NCBI GenBank assembly: GCA_008711295.1
Contig: VUYV01000289.1
Span: forward strand, 162,220 to 226,219
Length of the DNA: 64,000 nt
Source of the DNA: Anarhynchus alexandrinus
Lineage: Eukaryota > Chordata > Aves > Charadriiformes > Charadriidae
Direction: 5' to 3'
Both the position numbers and the translations under genes were made by a program. The notes under the pieces are model-generated. The model did no database searches and was not told where the DNA came from. It saw only the letters and a program-made list of their open reading frames with translations. Below, in pieces: positions 1 through 10,575 of the stretch (position 1 is its first letter; each line of letters starts with the position of its first letter).

Positions 1-589
1 GGGGTAAAGACATATGAAAGAACTTAGCAATATTCAAGAAATGTACAACTGCTTTCTATAAACTTTCATAATTATGAAATCAGAAAGATATATTGCATTA
101 AAGGTTGCCCTGAAGTACCATTATGAGTTTATTGATTCACTTCTCAGAAATCCAATAGACTTAATTTTCTACTTTATGATACATGCATATCTGTGTGTAA
201 TGTTGAAAACAGTACAAAGACACTTTTCCAAAACAGCCATATATAATTGTCAGTGCCTTCATAATTGATACTAATAATTGTTAAAGGTGAGTTTTATCAA
301 GTGTTTCATAAAACAGAAATTAAAATTTGTAAATATTACACTTCAATATCTCAGTTTTCTTTAGCTGGAAAATAGTGTAGGTACAGATGAAATCTAAGTT
401 ATTTAATTAGCATGATGAAATAGCTAATTTGGAAGAAACAAACTGAATTTCAGGTGTCCTTTGGCAGGAAGTCATCTTTTTCTGTGGACAGTTTGAATAC
501 GATGTTAAAGAATTTTAAACACTTGAATGAGTTTCACACAACAAAAATGTATTTGTCTCAGTCAAAGACTCCTGGAGCAAGTGGAATTC
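1..589. other. AT-rich non-coding stretch, nothing recognised
   Basis: No gene, RNA or clear repeat is visible. A 64-codon frame at 74-268 has no recognisable domain and is the length expected by chance in AT-rich DNA. The transition into retroviral sequence lies somewhere in 550-600 and has no LTR or target-site signature, so the provirus to the right is truncated at its 5' side. Confidence 0.6.
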
Positions 590-1125
590 GGCGTTGTGCT
601 GTTGCTGTGGGTCGAAGAACAGCAGGTGCTGATTGCAACCATGACAGGGCATTCTAAATGTAAGGTCAAAGGACCTATCTAAGAGATCCAGTTCTTGGGA
701 GTCAAATGGCAGCTTGTGAGCCCTTTTTATTGACTGACTGGAGAGAAGAACTACTTTGAGTATGTCCCTGAGCAACAGCAAGCCTTTGAGCAGATCAAAC
801 AGAAGATAGTTTGAGCGGTAGCCCTTGGACCCATCAGTACAGAGAAGGCGAGTCAAGTCAGTTTGCAGAAGTGAAAGCTATCTATCTAGCTGGCCCTAGA
901 GATTGCTGAACAAGAAAAGTGGCCAGTACTCTACCTCTATACTGGCTCGTGGGTAGTGGCAAACACCCTGTGGGGGTGCCTATAGCAGTGGAGACAGATC
1001 ATACAGCAGCACAGAGATAAACCCATCTGGGTGTCCACATTGTGGCAAGAGATTGCTGCCTGGGTAGAAAACATTGCTGTAAAGGTGTCATATAGACACT
1101 CACCATGCACAAAAAACATGCTACA
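590..1125 (+). pseudogene. ERVL pol relic: reverse transcriptase end and RNase H
   Basis: Read across frames, 680-712 gives a peptide ending LGVKWQ, typical of the end of the retroviral RT palm/thumb boundary. About 767-812 gives a connection segment with QQQAFEQIKQKIV. Around 867-990 the RNase H-type pattern is EVKAIYL, then EIAEQEKWPVLYLYTGSW. In-frame stops and shifts break the frame many times, for instance after the KQKIV peptide. RNase H would degrade the RNA strand of RNA-DNA hybrids during reverse transcription; this copy cannot encode a working enzyme. The upstream RT catalytic region is missing. Confidence 0.75.
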
Positions 1126-1139
1126 GTAGATATTGAAAC

Positions 1140-2062
1140 AATAAACAGGTAGACCAGGCTGTCAAAATTTAAGTGGCTCAGATGAACCTGGACTGGGAGA
1201 GTAAGGGTGAGCTATTTGTAGCTTGATGGACCCATGAAACATTGGCACATCTAGGGAGAGGTGCAACATACAGATGGGCTTGTGATTGAGGGCTGGACCT
1301 GACCATTAAGGTCATCACACAGGTCATCCATGAATATGAAACGTGCTGCAATCAAGTGAGCCACACAACTGAAGTGTCACTAGAACAGAGGGCGGTGGCT
1401 GGGATGTCAATATGGTGAGGCTTGACAAATTGACTATATTGGGCTACTGCCAAGAATCTGCAAGAGATATGTAAACACCATGGTATAAGTGAGTACTGGG
1501 TGGTTAGAAACATACCTGTAGACCATGCTACTGCCTGAAACACCATCTTGAGCCTTGAAAGGTAAGTTCTACAGCAACACAGTACCCCAGAAAGAACTGA
1601 GTCAGACAATGTGACTCATTTCCAAAATAACCCCATAGACTCCTGGGCCAAGAAATGTGACACTGACTTGGTGTATCACATCCCCTATCACCCACAAGAC
1701 TGTGGAAGTATTGGGTGATATAACAGACTGTGAAAGACTATACTGAGAGTGTTGGGCACTGGAAGCACTGGGATATAAATTTAGCAGCACTTGGTTGATT
1801 AACACCATAGGATTTGCTAACCATCCTGGTTCTGCTCAAACAAAGCCCCTATGTACTGTGGGAGGCAATAAGATCCCTGTAGTGTACACAGGGAAGTGGC
1901 TAGGGAAGGCAGTGTGGGTTGCTCCTCCCTTGAGAAAAGGCAGAGTCTTTTGTATGATTATCTTCTCTAAAGAATCCAGGTGCACTTGGTGGATAATGTG
2001 CAAGGGTGGGGAGATCTGGTGTGTACCTCAGCAAGATTTAACCTTGGGGGAAAACAATCCAT
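1140..2062 (+). pseudogene. ERVL pol relic: integrase
   Basis: The three integrase parts are seen in order. The N-terminal zinc-binding region (about 1170-1350) keeps the two histidines in THETLAH, but the first cysteine of the CxxC pair reads Tyr (codon 1335-1337). The core (about 1420-1780) keeps an Asp in LDKLTIL and the second Asp in SDNVTH (codon 1605-1607). In the HIPYHPQ...YN segment, the place of the catalytic Glu reads Gly (1713-1715) and is followed by a stop (1716-1718). The C-terminal SH3-like part is open at 1795-2062. Integrase would join viral DNA to the host chromosome; with the Glu lost and several stops present, this copy is dead. Confidence 0.8.
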
Positions 2063-2308
2063 GATGTAAGTTGTATGAAATAATGCAGAAGGAACTAACT
2101 GAACAGAAAAAGAGAGAGCTTTGCAAGGAACTGGGTGAGTGCATCAATAATCAAACCCATCTGATATTGGCACCCAACTATCCAACATGCTGCTCATCCT
2201 TTCCTGAGTGACCACCTTGACAGATGGGGCCCAAGGCATTGCCTGTCCTTATGGACACTTTGGGGAGTGGCAGAGGCCTATGGAATGGGGAAATAGTGTC
2301 TGTTGGTT

Positions 2309-2320
2309 AAGGGACAGGGG
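2309..2320 (+). other. Polypurine tract
   Basis: A purine run interrupted by one C lies immediately before the TG that opens the LTR. Its position is that of the retroviral polypurine tract, the primer for plus-strand DNA synthesis. The 2063-2308 linker between integrase and this tract shows no open env frame. Confidence 0.65.
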
Positions 2321-2321
2321 A

Positions 2322-3027
2322 TGATGATTAATGGGAATGTATAAATCTGTGTGTTGGATATAAAGATGGTTTTAGTATAAGTGTTGGTAAAAGGGGATTT
2401 CAGGAATGAGACATCAATACAATGGGATGTCAGAAGATATGTAGATGTATCAAATTATGTGGGACCTGAACATGGTGCAAATGGTATGGAACCAGAGGTG
2501 GAGATTGTACTAGGTTTGGCTGGAATGGAGTTCTTCATAGCAGCCCATATAGTTCTGTACCTTGCACTTGTGGCTGGAATGGTGTTGATAATGCACCAAT
2601 GTTTTGCCTGTTACTGAACAGTGCTTGCACAGCGTCAAGGCTCTCTCTCGAGCCCCTTCCTCCCCCCTCAAAGCCTTGTAGGCTGGGGGTGGGCAAGAGG
2701 TTGAGAAGGGATGTACCTGGGACAGCTAACCCAAACTGACCAAAGGGATATTCCATACTATATGGTGTCATGCTCAGCAATAAAAACTAAAAGAAAGGAG
2801 GAGGAGGGGGAACATTCATTATTAAGATATTTGTCTTCCAAAGTAACCACTACGCATACTCAGGTCCTGCTTCCCAGGAACTGGCTGGACATTACCTGTT
2901 GATGGAACGTAGAGAATAAACCTCCATTGGTTTTGCTTTTTCTTCCATCTTATTTTCTCCTTCTCTCCTGCTAAGCAGGCATGTGAAAGCAGCTTGGCGG
3001 GCAGCCAGCCAAGGTTAATCCACCACA
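2322..3027 (+). repeat. 3' LTR of the ERVL-like provirus
   Basis: The segment is 706 bp, starts TGATGATTAATGGG right after the polypurine tract and ends ...AATCCACCACA, giving the TG...CA ends of retroviral LTRs. It contains a TATA-like AATAAAAA at 2779-2786 and an AATAAA signal at 2915-2920, spaced as expected for U3-R-U5. A second purine-rich run at 2788-2812 lies inside the LTR just after the TATA-like box. The open frame at 2381-2617 with a hydrophobic stretch lies wholly inside the LTR and is therefore not env. The sequence closely resembles LTRs I associate with avian ERVL elements; a repeat-library comparison would settle the family name. Confidence 0.75.
2915..2920 (+). promoter_or_regulatory. 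LTR polyadenylation signal AATAAA
   Basis: A canonical AATAAA lies about 130 bp downstream of the TATA-like AATAAAAA (2779-2786), a spacing typical of a short R region. It is followed by a T-rich stretch (2928-2970) that could act as the downstream element. Confidence 0.55.
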
Positions 3028-3192
3028 GTAACTTTTGAATAAAATGAAGGACAGCTGACAGTCTTTGTCTAGGGACTTGTAACCTCTGCTGGACTGTTCA
3101 AATAAATCTTGGAGAGGTCCCAGTCCTTTATAGCTCTGTGGTAAAATAATTTTTTTTCAAAAAAAGAAAGCTGCCTTGCAAAGATCACCTTA

Positions 3193-3291
3193 GTTTTCTA
3201 TCCTTTTAATTTACCTTTATATTTACCTTTAATTTCCCTTTATATTTCTATCCTTTCAATATTTACCACAAAGAAAATATTTACCAAAAAT
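3193..3291. repeat. Degenerate T/A-rich tandem repeat
   Basis: Imperfect repetition of a unit like ATTTACCTTT. A longer direct repeat beginning TTTCTATCCTTT occurs near 3196 and again near 3246, each followed by a TTTACC. It is a low-complexity decay product, with no coding content. Confidence 0.5.
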
Positions 3292-6200
3292 AATTCTTTC
3301 AATTTTCTTCTTTCTACACCATGAACTCATACAATGCTATGAATCTTTTATCAAATCTCATATTCTATATATCAGGGGTTCTAAAATATTGTCCTAGTGA
3401 CAGTGCTGAAACGCAAACCATTTCAGTATGGTAGCACCCTCCCTTTGCTGTATTAAGTCTGTCACCTGAGTGAAATGTTAGCTGTCTTCATGTGATCAGT
3501 TGCTTTTAATATGTAAATAATAATACTGCAATTACTGACCTAAATTTGTCATCTTAACACAGCCAGTTACTAATTATGCGTTCGGTAGTAACTAACCACT
3601 GTACACAAAAATGACTTCAGATTAATTGGTTTGCAAATGTGGCTGTGGAACCTCAGCTAACATTGAGACATGCTGTTCTTGTCCCATAAACAAGATCAAG
3701 GCCAAGACAGGGGTGTAATGGGTACTGCGGTGGGTCAAAATGGCTGAGGTGTGAGATTGGGTCCTAATCTGCGATGGTGAGGAAAGCAGGTTGGACAATA
3801 GCAGGAGAACAAGGGAGTAATGAAACTAAAACTGCACCTTTGAGGGGATGGGAGGCTGAGGCAAGAATGAGAGGAGAAGAGGAACAAGTATCACCTCCAG
3901 CATGCATGTGGATAACTGGGCACAACGCAGGGAACTGCCCAACTGTCTTTGCCATTCTTGATGACACACTTGCAAACCAATACTTACAGCTCCTGCTGGC
4001 GCACCTGGAACTTCAGCACTACAAAAGCCAACAAACTTGGAAACCTTGTTCTGACTCTTTGCTTTTCATTGATCATTGACAAATATAAGCTTCTTTGTTC
4101 TGAAGTTCTTTTTGAATATAAGGTGATAGTGATTTAGTCTGGCTAGTAACTCCAAAGGAGGGGATAGAAAGAAACTTTATAACTTTTCTTAACTTCATTT
4201 GCCATATCTGCTTGGAAAATCCTCAACCATTGTAAATCCTTTGGTTGACTTAGTATCTGTTCTATTTGCAAAAAGACAAAATAAATGCAGGTATTAATTT
4301 GGGAAGACTGGCAATTTTCTTTGTTGACTATTGTAATGTAACATAGAAAATACTTCTGTTATAGCAACAACGTTATTATCAGCCAACAATTTTATCTTAA
4401 ACAGTAACTTTTTATTATATACATCATAGTATTTTTTTAACAACTTAATTGATATAAATAAACGGATATAAATTCATTCATATTTTACATTTTAACAATA
4501 ATCTTTACCAAATTTAAAGAATAAATAAGGAAAGAAATAAAATGTGGGTGATAATGTTCAATTTTGCTTTTTCTATACTTCTTTGGTTGGTTTAAAAAAT
4601 CATTTGTAAAAAAAAAAGTGCCTTCAGCTCATGTGAAGGATAAGACATTGTGCTAAATATAGGACTCTCTGTATTACAACTCATTACATTCAAACACTGA
4701 TTGTTGTAAATACTCGTATTTTAAAATCAAATGCTTTTGCTTCTTTATTTTTCATCTCATTGGCCATATGTGCAGAAAAGATGTTGAGTAATTCATCCAT
4801 TACTTGGCAAGTTTAACGAACCTGTGTTTGTAAAATGTAGATAGAAAGGCAAAGATATCAGCTGGGAGAAAAACGTAGTTTTTAACTAAACAGTGTATCT
4901 TAATTATGCATTTGGTCATAATTGTTTTCCTTTATTGGCTTGTTTTTAATGTTAATTGTGTTAAAGATTTCCACTGGGAAAAATCAAGTGTGGCATGATA
5001 ATTTGATAAATGTTCTGTGTTGAAGCTAAAATCATGGGTTTAGAAGTACTTCATAAACCTGAACCTATTTTTGACAACAAACTCTCTGTGTCCTGAAGTC
5101 TATGATGAAAATCTTTTGGAATAATTGAAAATGCTGGATGGCAACAGTCCTCTTTTGACACATTTTATTAAATAATCAAAGTACTTAGAAGCTGTGTATT
5201 ATGAAAAGAAATTATGATATGAGGACAGCAGCCACCGTGTACATTCTTCAAGAGAAAAATATTTAAAAACTATGTTGCTTTTATTCACTTCACTTTATTT
5301 AAGTACTCATAATTTTAAAGAATAAGTCAGCAAATGCTCTCTGATTTTTGATGATGGTATCCACTCAAAGTTCTCCAGGGTCTATAGAAACAAAGCAATG
5401 ACCATGGTATTAAAATTTTAGTCATCCTACCAAAAAACCCCCCAAAGTGTTGTTTTGTCAAGATTTCTACATTAGGCTGGAGATCAAGCAGAAGACATGG
5501 TCCTCTGACCTAGTGAAATTGGATGTAGACATTTGCAAAAAATAATAATGCTTTTTCAATAGAAATTAATATGTGTATGGGGTATGACATAAGCAGGACA
5601 TTGCAGTAGAGCAGACATATATTTTTTTTTTCCAAAAGTACCAATAGGTACACCTTTGGAGAACTTAATAGTCGTGTTGTACTGGTGAAAAAAAACCCAT
5701 ATATATACATGCATATGTATATGAGTGATTTCAAATGCTTATGTCTTTGTCAGGAAATCAGAGGTTCATTAGTAAATCTAAGTTTATGTTTGTGGGGGTT
5801 GTTGCTGTTTTTCTTTTTTAGAGTAAAGCAGAAAAGATCCCTATTTATCGGTCTCCCTCAGCTATGAATACGGTGGTTGATGCATGTGTTGCTGTAATAC
5901 TGTCAAATGCTTTTGATGGGTCAAATTAGAGCTAAATACCTATGAAAAAATCTTGCTGTATGACTTTCATCAGAGAGCTCTTATGGAGAGGTCAATTGCA
6001 CAGAAATGGAGTCAGGACCCTGAGATATCAGAAAGTGATATGCTGATGACAAGTGGGCACTGTGTTCGAAGAGTTTAGCTACAGACATTAGCAGTTCTGC
6101 CTTTGACCTACTTCACTAGTGGAGTAGCTGTTTTATGTGCATTCCATGTTCAGCATCTTTTTACAGTGATTCTGAGCTCTCTGATCATTAATATGGAGAA

Positions 6201-6779
6201 AAATATACTGGTTTGATTTAGCAGTGTGCTCTGGGAGGAAGTAAAAATTATCTTAAATTATTATTATTTGCTACCTTCTGCAAAGGTTGAAGCAGTTACT
6301 CCTTTCTTTGTTATTGAGAAAAATGGCAACAAAGTTTGTTGTTAAACTTAGCAAGAAGTCTTCTTTACGATTATTTAAAATATAGAATTTATTCTATGAA
6401 TATGTCATGTGCTTACTAATTATAACAGGTTACCAGTATCTGCCTCATGGTTGGTAAGCTCTAGCTTAATAAGCCTAGTTCAGACCTCAGTTTTCCTGAC
6501 AAAGTGACATATTTCAAATGAACTGCTTTATCACAAATCTAACTTTTTTTTTTCTCCTTTACTCCTTAACTTTTACTAATTACTGTAAAAGCAATGCTAC
6601 TATTTATTTGTAGCAGGATGTCCCTTGCCTTCTGTAGAGAAAAAAAACTTCTTTCTAATTTGCAGTTCACCACATTTTATTACTGCAGGCTCATTAGTAA
6701 AATGAAAAGTGTTATCTTTTACTATTAAGTAAATTAAGGTTAAATTATTTATGGGTTAAGTAAAGTAGAATTTAAAGAG

Positions 6780-6811
6780 TGTGTCTGTGTGTGCGCGTGT
6801 CTGTGTGTGTA
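6780..6811. repeat. (TG)n microsatellite
   Basis: Alternating TG dinucleotides, interrupted by TC and CG steps, over about 32 bp. It is a simple sequence repeat in otherwise plain AT-rich DNA. Confidence 0.85.
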
Positions 6812-8229
6812 CTCTGCTCCAAAGTCCCTCACAGCGAGATGATTGATATCAAAGCACAAAGTAAGGAGTAAATTAGGATGCATCAGAGATGCGCTTCTTC
6901 TCCTTGGGTGACAGCTAACTAATCCTCGAGTATATCTTGCACAAATTTGAAGTCACATTTCCAACCTGAGCGAAATCTTTTAGATCTAAACGATAAAATA
7001 CTTCAAATCTCACCTCTATGCCACCATTCTTCTTCAGTACAACAAATAAATTGTGTGGATACTTGATTAAAGTTCTGGAAACATAATCCATGTTATTCCT
7101 CTAGCCTGGAGATGGAATACGGTATGATTAGTGTTTGACCTTTTTGAAGTATCTACTAGTGATGAAAAGAAAAATAAACTAGGGACGATCCACGGTATTC
7201 TGTCACATACACAGAAATAACTACCTTCATAAGGTATCAGTCTGAAGTAAGGGTTCTCTCTATGTGTTAATGTATTTAGTTTGAGAACTTTTATTTGGGC
7301 TTGATAGTAGATTACTCTTGGGACCATTACGCTGTTTACTCTCCCGGAGACCAGTCAAGTACGAAAAGAACCATCAAAAAAAAGCTGTGCAACTAATTGA
7401 TTTTTTGGTTCGTTGGCTGAATGAAACAATTGTGGAAACTATCAGGTCAACCTGAAGTTAAATGTTTCTTGTTTTCATGCTGAAACAAAACCTAAAAGTT
7501 TTAAATGTGTTAAAAATTTTTATTTTCTTGAAATAACTACTGTAAATTTCAGATAGACCCTAAAACTTGGTATCTTAGTTAACAAGTAGTCCTTCTATGA
7601 CCCTAATGCAGATATTTGTTCCTCCCCCTTTTTGTTGCAGTAGCAATATTAAGAAGGTCATCACTCCTATACTATGGCTTTTCAAAAGTATGTGATTCAG
7701 CAATATTTCCATAAAATGTATTTTCTATATATTTCTGTTATTACAAAACATTTCATGATGCAGTACCCTTATCATACCACTGTCATAGTAATAATGAACA
7801 GAATTCTCTTCTCTTATAGAGCTTTTTCCCCTTTGTTAGAATGCAATTCTATTAATCATAATTTTGACAGTTTAATGCTTGGATTGCAGCATTAAGATGT
7901 AATTCATTAAAATTTGTTCCAAGCAGTGTGAGTCATGCAGTAAAATATTTATTACTGTTTTCAGCACTTCTGGCAGAAAACTGAATTTGAAAAAAATAAA
8001 GAATTATTGTACATACCCTATATATTGATGATATCACCCTGTAAAAAAAGTTATAGGAATGTCTGATACATTCTGTAAAATGGCAGTCTTGTTCCACCAT
8101 ACTTGCATGTCTTCATCATCAAGATTTCACCAAAATCATCTAGCCAAAGTATCTGCCCCTCTTTTCATCCACTGAAAGGTACTGACTGAGGTCTAAAACC
8201 ATATCACAAGTCAATGTTAAAATTCTCAT

Positions 8230-10575
8230 TTCATCCAAAGGTGTCTGTCAGTGCTGTATGCAGCCAGAGGGACAACACACCGGGGCATGAGCAATTCAGG
8301 AGGTTTTAGGAGTGCACTGATAGCAAGTTCATAACACAGGAGACTGAGGAGCCAAAAGGGAGGCAGACTTTTCTGGATCTCATACTTACAAACAAGAAGG
8401 GATTGTTTGGCTTTTGAAGGCCAGGGCAGCCTTGGCTGCAGCAACCATGACAGGAGTTCAGGATCCTGAACAGAAGGAGCAGGACTAAAGTCAGGATCAT
8501 AGCCATGGACTTCAGAAGAGCAGCCTTTAGTCTCTTCAGTGATCTGCTTGAACAAACTTCAGGGGAGACTGTTCTGGAGAGAAGAGAGGTCCAAGACACC
8601 TTGATAATATTCAAGGATTGCGTCCTCCAAGCTCAACAATTTGAGCCTCCAGATGAGCAGGAAACCAAAGGCAGCAGGAGACCCGCATGGATGAACAAGG
8701 GTCTCCCAGGTAAACATAAAAAGGAAGTGTACAAGAGGTAGAAGCACAGGCAGGTGACTCAGGAGTAATGCAGAGATACTATCCAGTTGTGCAGGAATGG
8801 GATTAGGAAAGCCAAGGGCCACATGGAGTTAAATCTGTCCAGAAACATGAAGTGCAGCAAGAAAGGATCACACAAGTATATAAACAGCAAAAAGAAGGGA
8901 AAACGTGGGCCTGTTGCTGAATGGGGAAGGGGACACAGTAACAGATACAGGAAAGGCTGAAGTACTCACCGCCTTCTTTGCCTCAGTCTTTACGAATCAG
9001 GCCAGCCTTAAGCAATCCCTGTCTGCTGAGACCGGAGGGGAGTTTGCAGCAAGGAAGACTTCCCTTTGGTGGAAAAGTATCAGGTTAGAAAACATATAAA
9101 CAAACCCGTTACCCACAAGTGCACAGGACGTGATGAGATGACCATGAGTGCTGAGGGAGCTGACTGATGTCACTCTTGATTGTCTTTGAAAGGCAACAGG
9201 CAATTGTGTGAGGTTCCTTAGAAGTGGGAGAAAGCAAATGTCACACCTAGGAATAATAAGAGGGTCTGACTACATGCAGGTCAGCCTCACTTTGATCCCT
9301 GAAAGGTGATGGAGCAATGAAACCTAGAAACACAAAGGACAAGAACTTGTTTGGGTGTAGTTGACAAGGATTTACAAAAGGCAAATCATGCTCAAGCAGT
9401 CATGATCTTCTACAGTGAGATGACAGGCTTGGTGGATGAGAGGAGGGCAGTGGATGGTGCTTATCTTGACAGTCTCCCATAGCATTCTCATAGACAAGCT
9501 GATTAAGCATGAACTGGGAGGTGGACAAGGAAGTGGATTGAAAACTACCTGAACATCTAGGCCCAGAGGGTTGTGATTAGTAACAGCTTATCCAGCTGGA
9601 GGACAGTTCCAAGTAGTGTACCCCAGGGGCTGATACTGAGCCTTACACTGTTTAACATCATCATTGCTGGTCTGGATGATCAGACAGAGTGAACTTTCAG
9701 CAAGTTTGCTTATGATTCAAAACTGGGAGCAGTAACTGACACAACAGAGGGCTGTGTTGCCATTTAGAGGGACCATGACAGGCTGGAGAAGAGGGTTGAC
9801 AGGAACCTAATGCAGCTCAACAAAGGGAAGTCCAGCACTTGGGGAGGAATAATGTACCACAGAATGTTCACAGGCTATGAAGCAGCTTTGCAAAGAAGAC
9901 CTTGCTGGTGCTGGTGGGCACCAAATTGACAATGAGCCAGCAACACATGTTTGTGGCAAAGAAGCTCAGCAGTCTCTGGGGCTGCACTAGTCAGGGCACT
10001 GCCAGCAGGTCAAGGGAGGTGATCCTTCCTCTCTATGCAGCCCTGATGAGGCTGCATCTAGGGTGCTGGGTCTGGCTCTGGACTCCCCAGCAAAAGAGAG
10101 TCATGGACATATCGGAGTGAGTTCTCTGAAGGGCCATGAAGATGGTGGAAGGGACTAGAGCATCTCTTGCATAAGGGGAAGCTAAGAGAAGTGGGGCTGT
10201 TTAGCCTAGAGAAGAGAAGTCTCAGACGCCATCTTATTGATGTGTATAAATACCTGATGGGAGCAGTGAAGAAGACAGAGTCACACTCTTTTCAGTGGTG
10301 CCCAGTGACAAGACAAGAGGCAATGGACATAAACTGAAACACAGGAAATTCCATCTGAACATAACAAAACACCTTTTCATAGTGTGGGTGATCAAATCCC
10401 AAACCAGGTTGCTAAGAAAAGTTGTGGAGCCTCCATCTAAGAAAACAGAGAACCAACTAGACAGACCCCTGGGCAAGCTGCTCTTCATGACCCTGCTTTG
10501 ACCAGGGGCATTGGACTAGATGATCCCCAGACATCCCTTCCAACCTCAATGATTGTGTGATTCTATATCGTGATT
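8230..10575 (+). mobile_element. CR1 LINE, old 5'-truncated copy
   Basis: CR1 is the dominant autonomous non-LTR retrotransposon of birds and other sauropsids. This copy runs from the endonuclease end of ORF2 through reverse transcriptase to the 3' terminus, where degenerate GTGATTCTATA and GTGATTCTG octamers (about 10553-10577) close it. The 5' border is approximate: the first segment I can align to CR1 ORF2 starts near 8340 with TTTCTGGATCTCATACTTACAA. No target-site duplication is expected to be clear, because CR1 makes little or none. The copy carries many stops and indels, and is more diverged than the CR1 near 58 kb, so it is probably older. Confidence 0.85.
8345..10520 (+). pseudogene. 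CR1 ORF2 relic (endonuclease end, reverse transcriptase, C-terminus)
   Basis: Recognisable parts, in order, are as follows. An endonuclease end reads LDLILTN-like near 8365 and GSLGCSNHDRSSGS-like near 8430. A linker with RPAWMNKGLPG lies at 8680-8712. Finger/palm segments follow, then VPQGLIL-like at about 9618-9640. The catalytic segment reads KFAYDSKLG at 9702-9728, where the active motif should be ADD, so the first catalytic Asp is Tyr. A C-terminal region at 9902-10120 contains SRSREVILPLYAALMRLHLG. ORF2 protein nicks target DNA and reverse-transcribes CR1 RNA; this copy is inactive. Confidence 0.75.

Larger units (their letters stand above)
590..3027 (+). mobile_element. ERVL-like endogenous retrovirus, 3' portion with 3' LTR
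   Basis: From left to right the segment holds the end of a reverse transcriptase, an RNase H domain, a full-length but broken integrase, a short linker, a polypurine tract and a 3' LTR. Gag, protease, most of reverse transcriptase and the 5' LTR are absent, so this is a 5'-truncated provirus. Integrase is followed within about 250 bp by the polypurine tract, leaving no room for env. An env-less layout and the wording of the pol peptides fit class III (ERVL) elements abundant in birds. Stops and frameshifts occur throughout. Target-site duplication cannot be assessed without the 5' end. Family assignment is from recognition of motifs, not from a search. Confidence 0.85.
3028..8229. other. AT-rich non-coding stretch
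   Basis: No gene is visible. Open frames here are short (about 110 codons or fewer), without recognised domains. 3700-4080 is visibly less AT-rich than its flanks and contains overlapping 101- and 62-codon frames on the plus strand and a 67-codon frame on the minus strand. None resembles a known family, and it may be an unrecognised old repeat. The remainder holds only homopolymer runs and the two simple repeats listed separately. Confidence 0.55.

Noticed and set aside
2381..2617. Retroviral env transmembrane remnant
   Set aside because: The frame is downstream of the polypurine tract and inside the TG...CA-bounded LTR, so it cannot be env by position.
5695..5725. Palindromic TATA/CATATG run as a regulatory element
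   Set aside because: It is an alternating purine-pyrimidine low-complexity stretch with imperfect symmetry; nothing beyond composition is needed to explain it.
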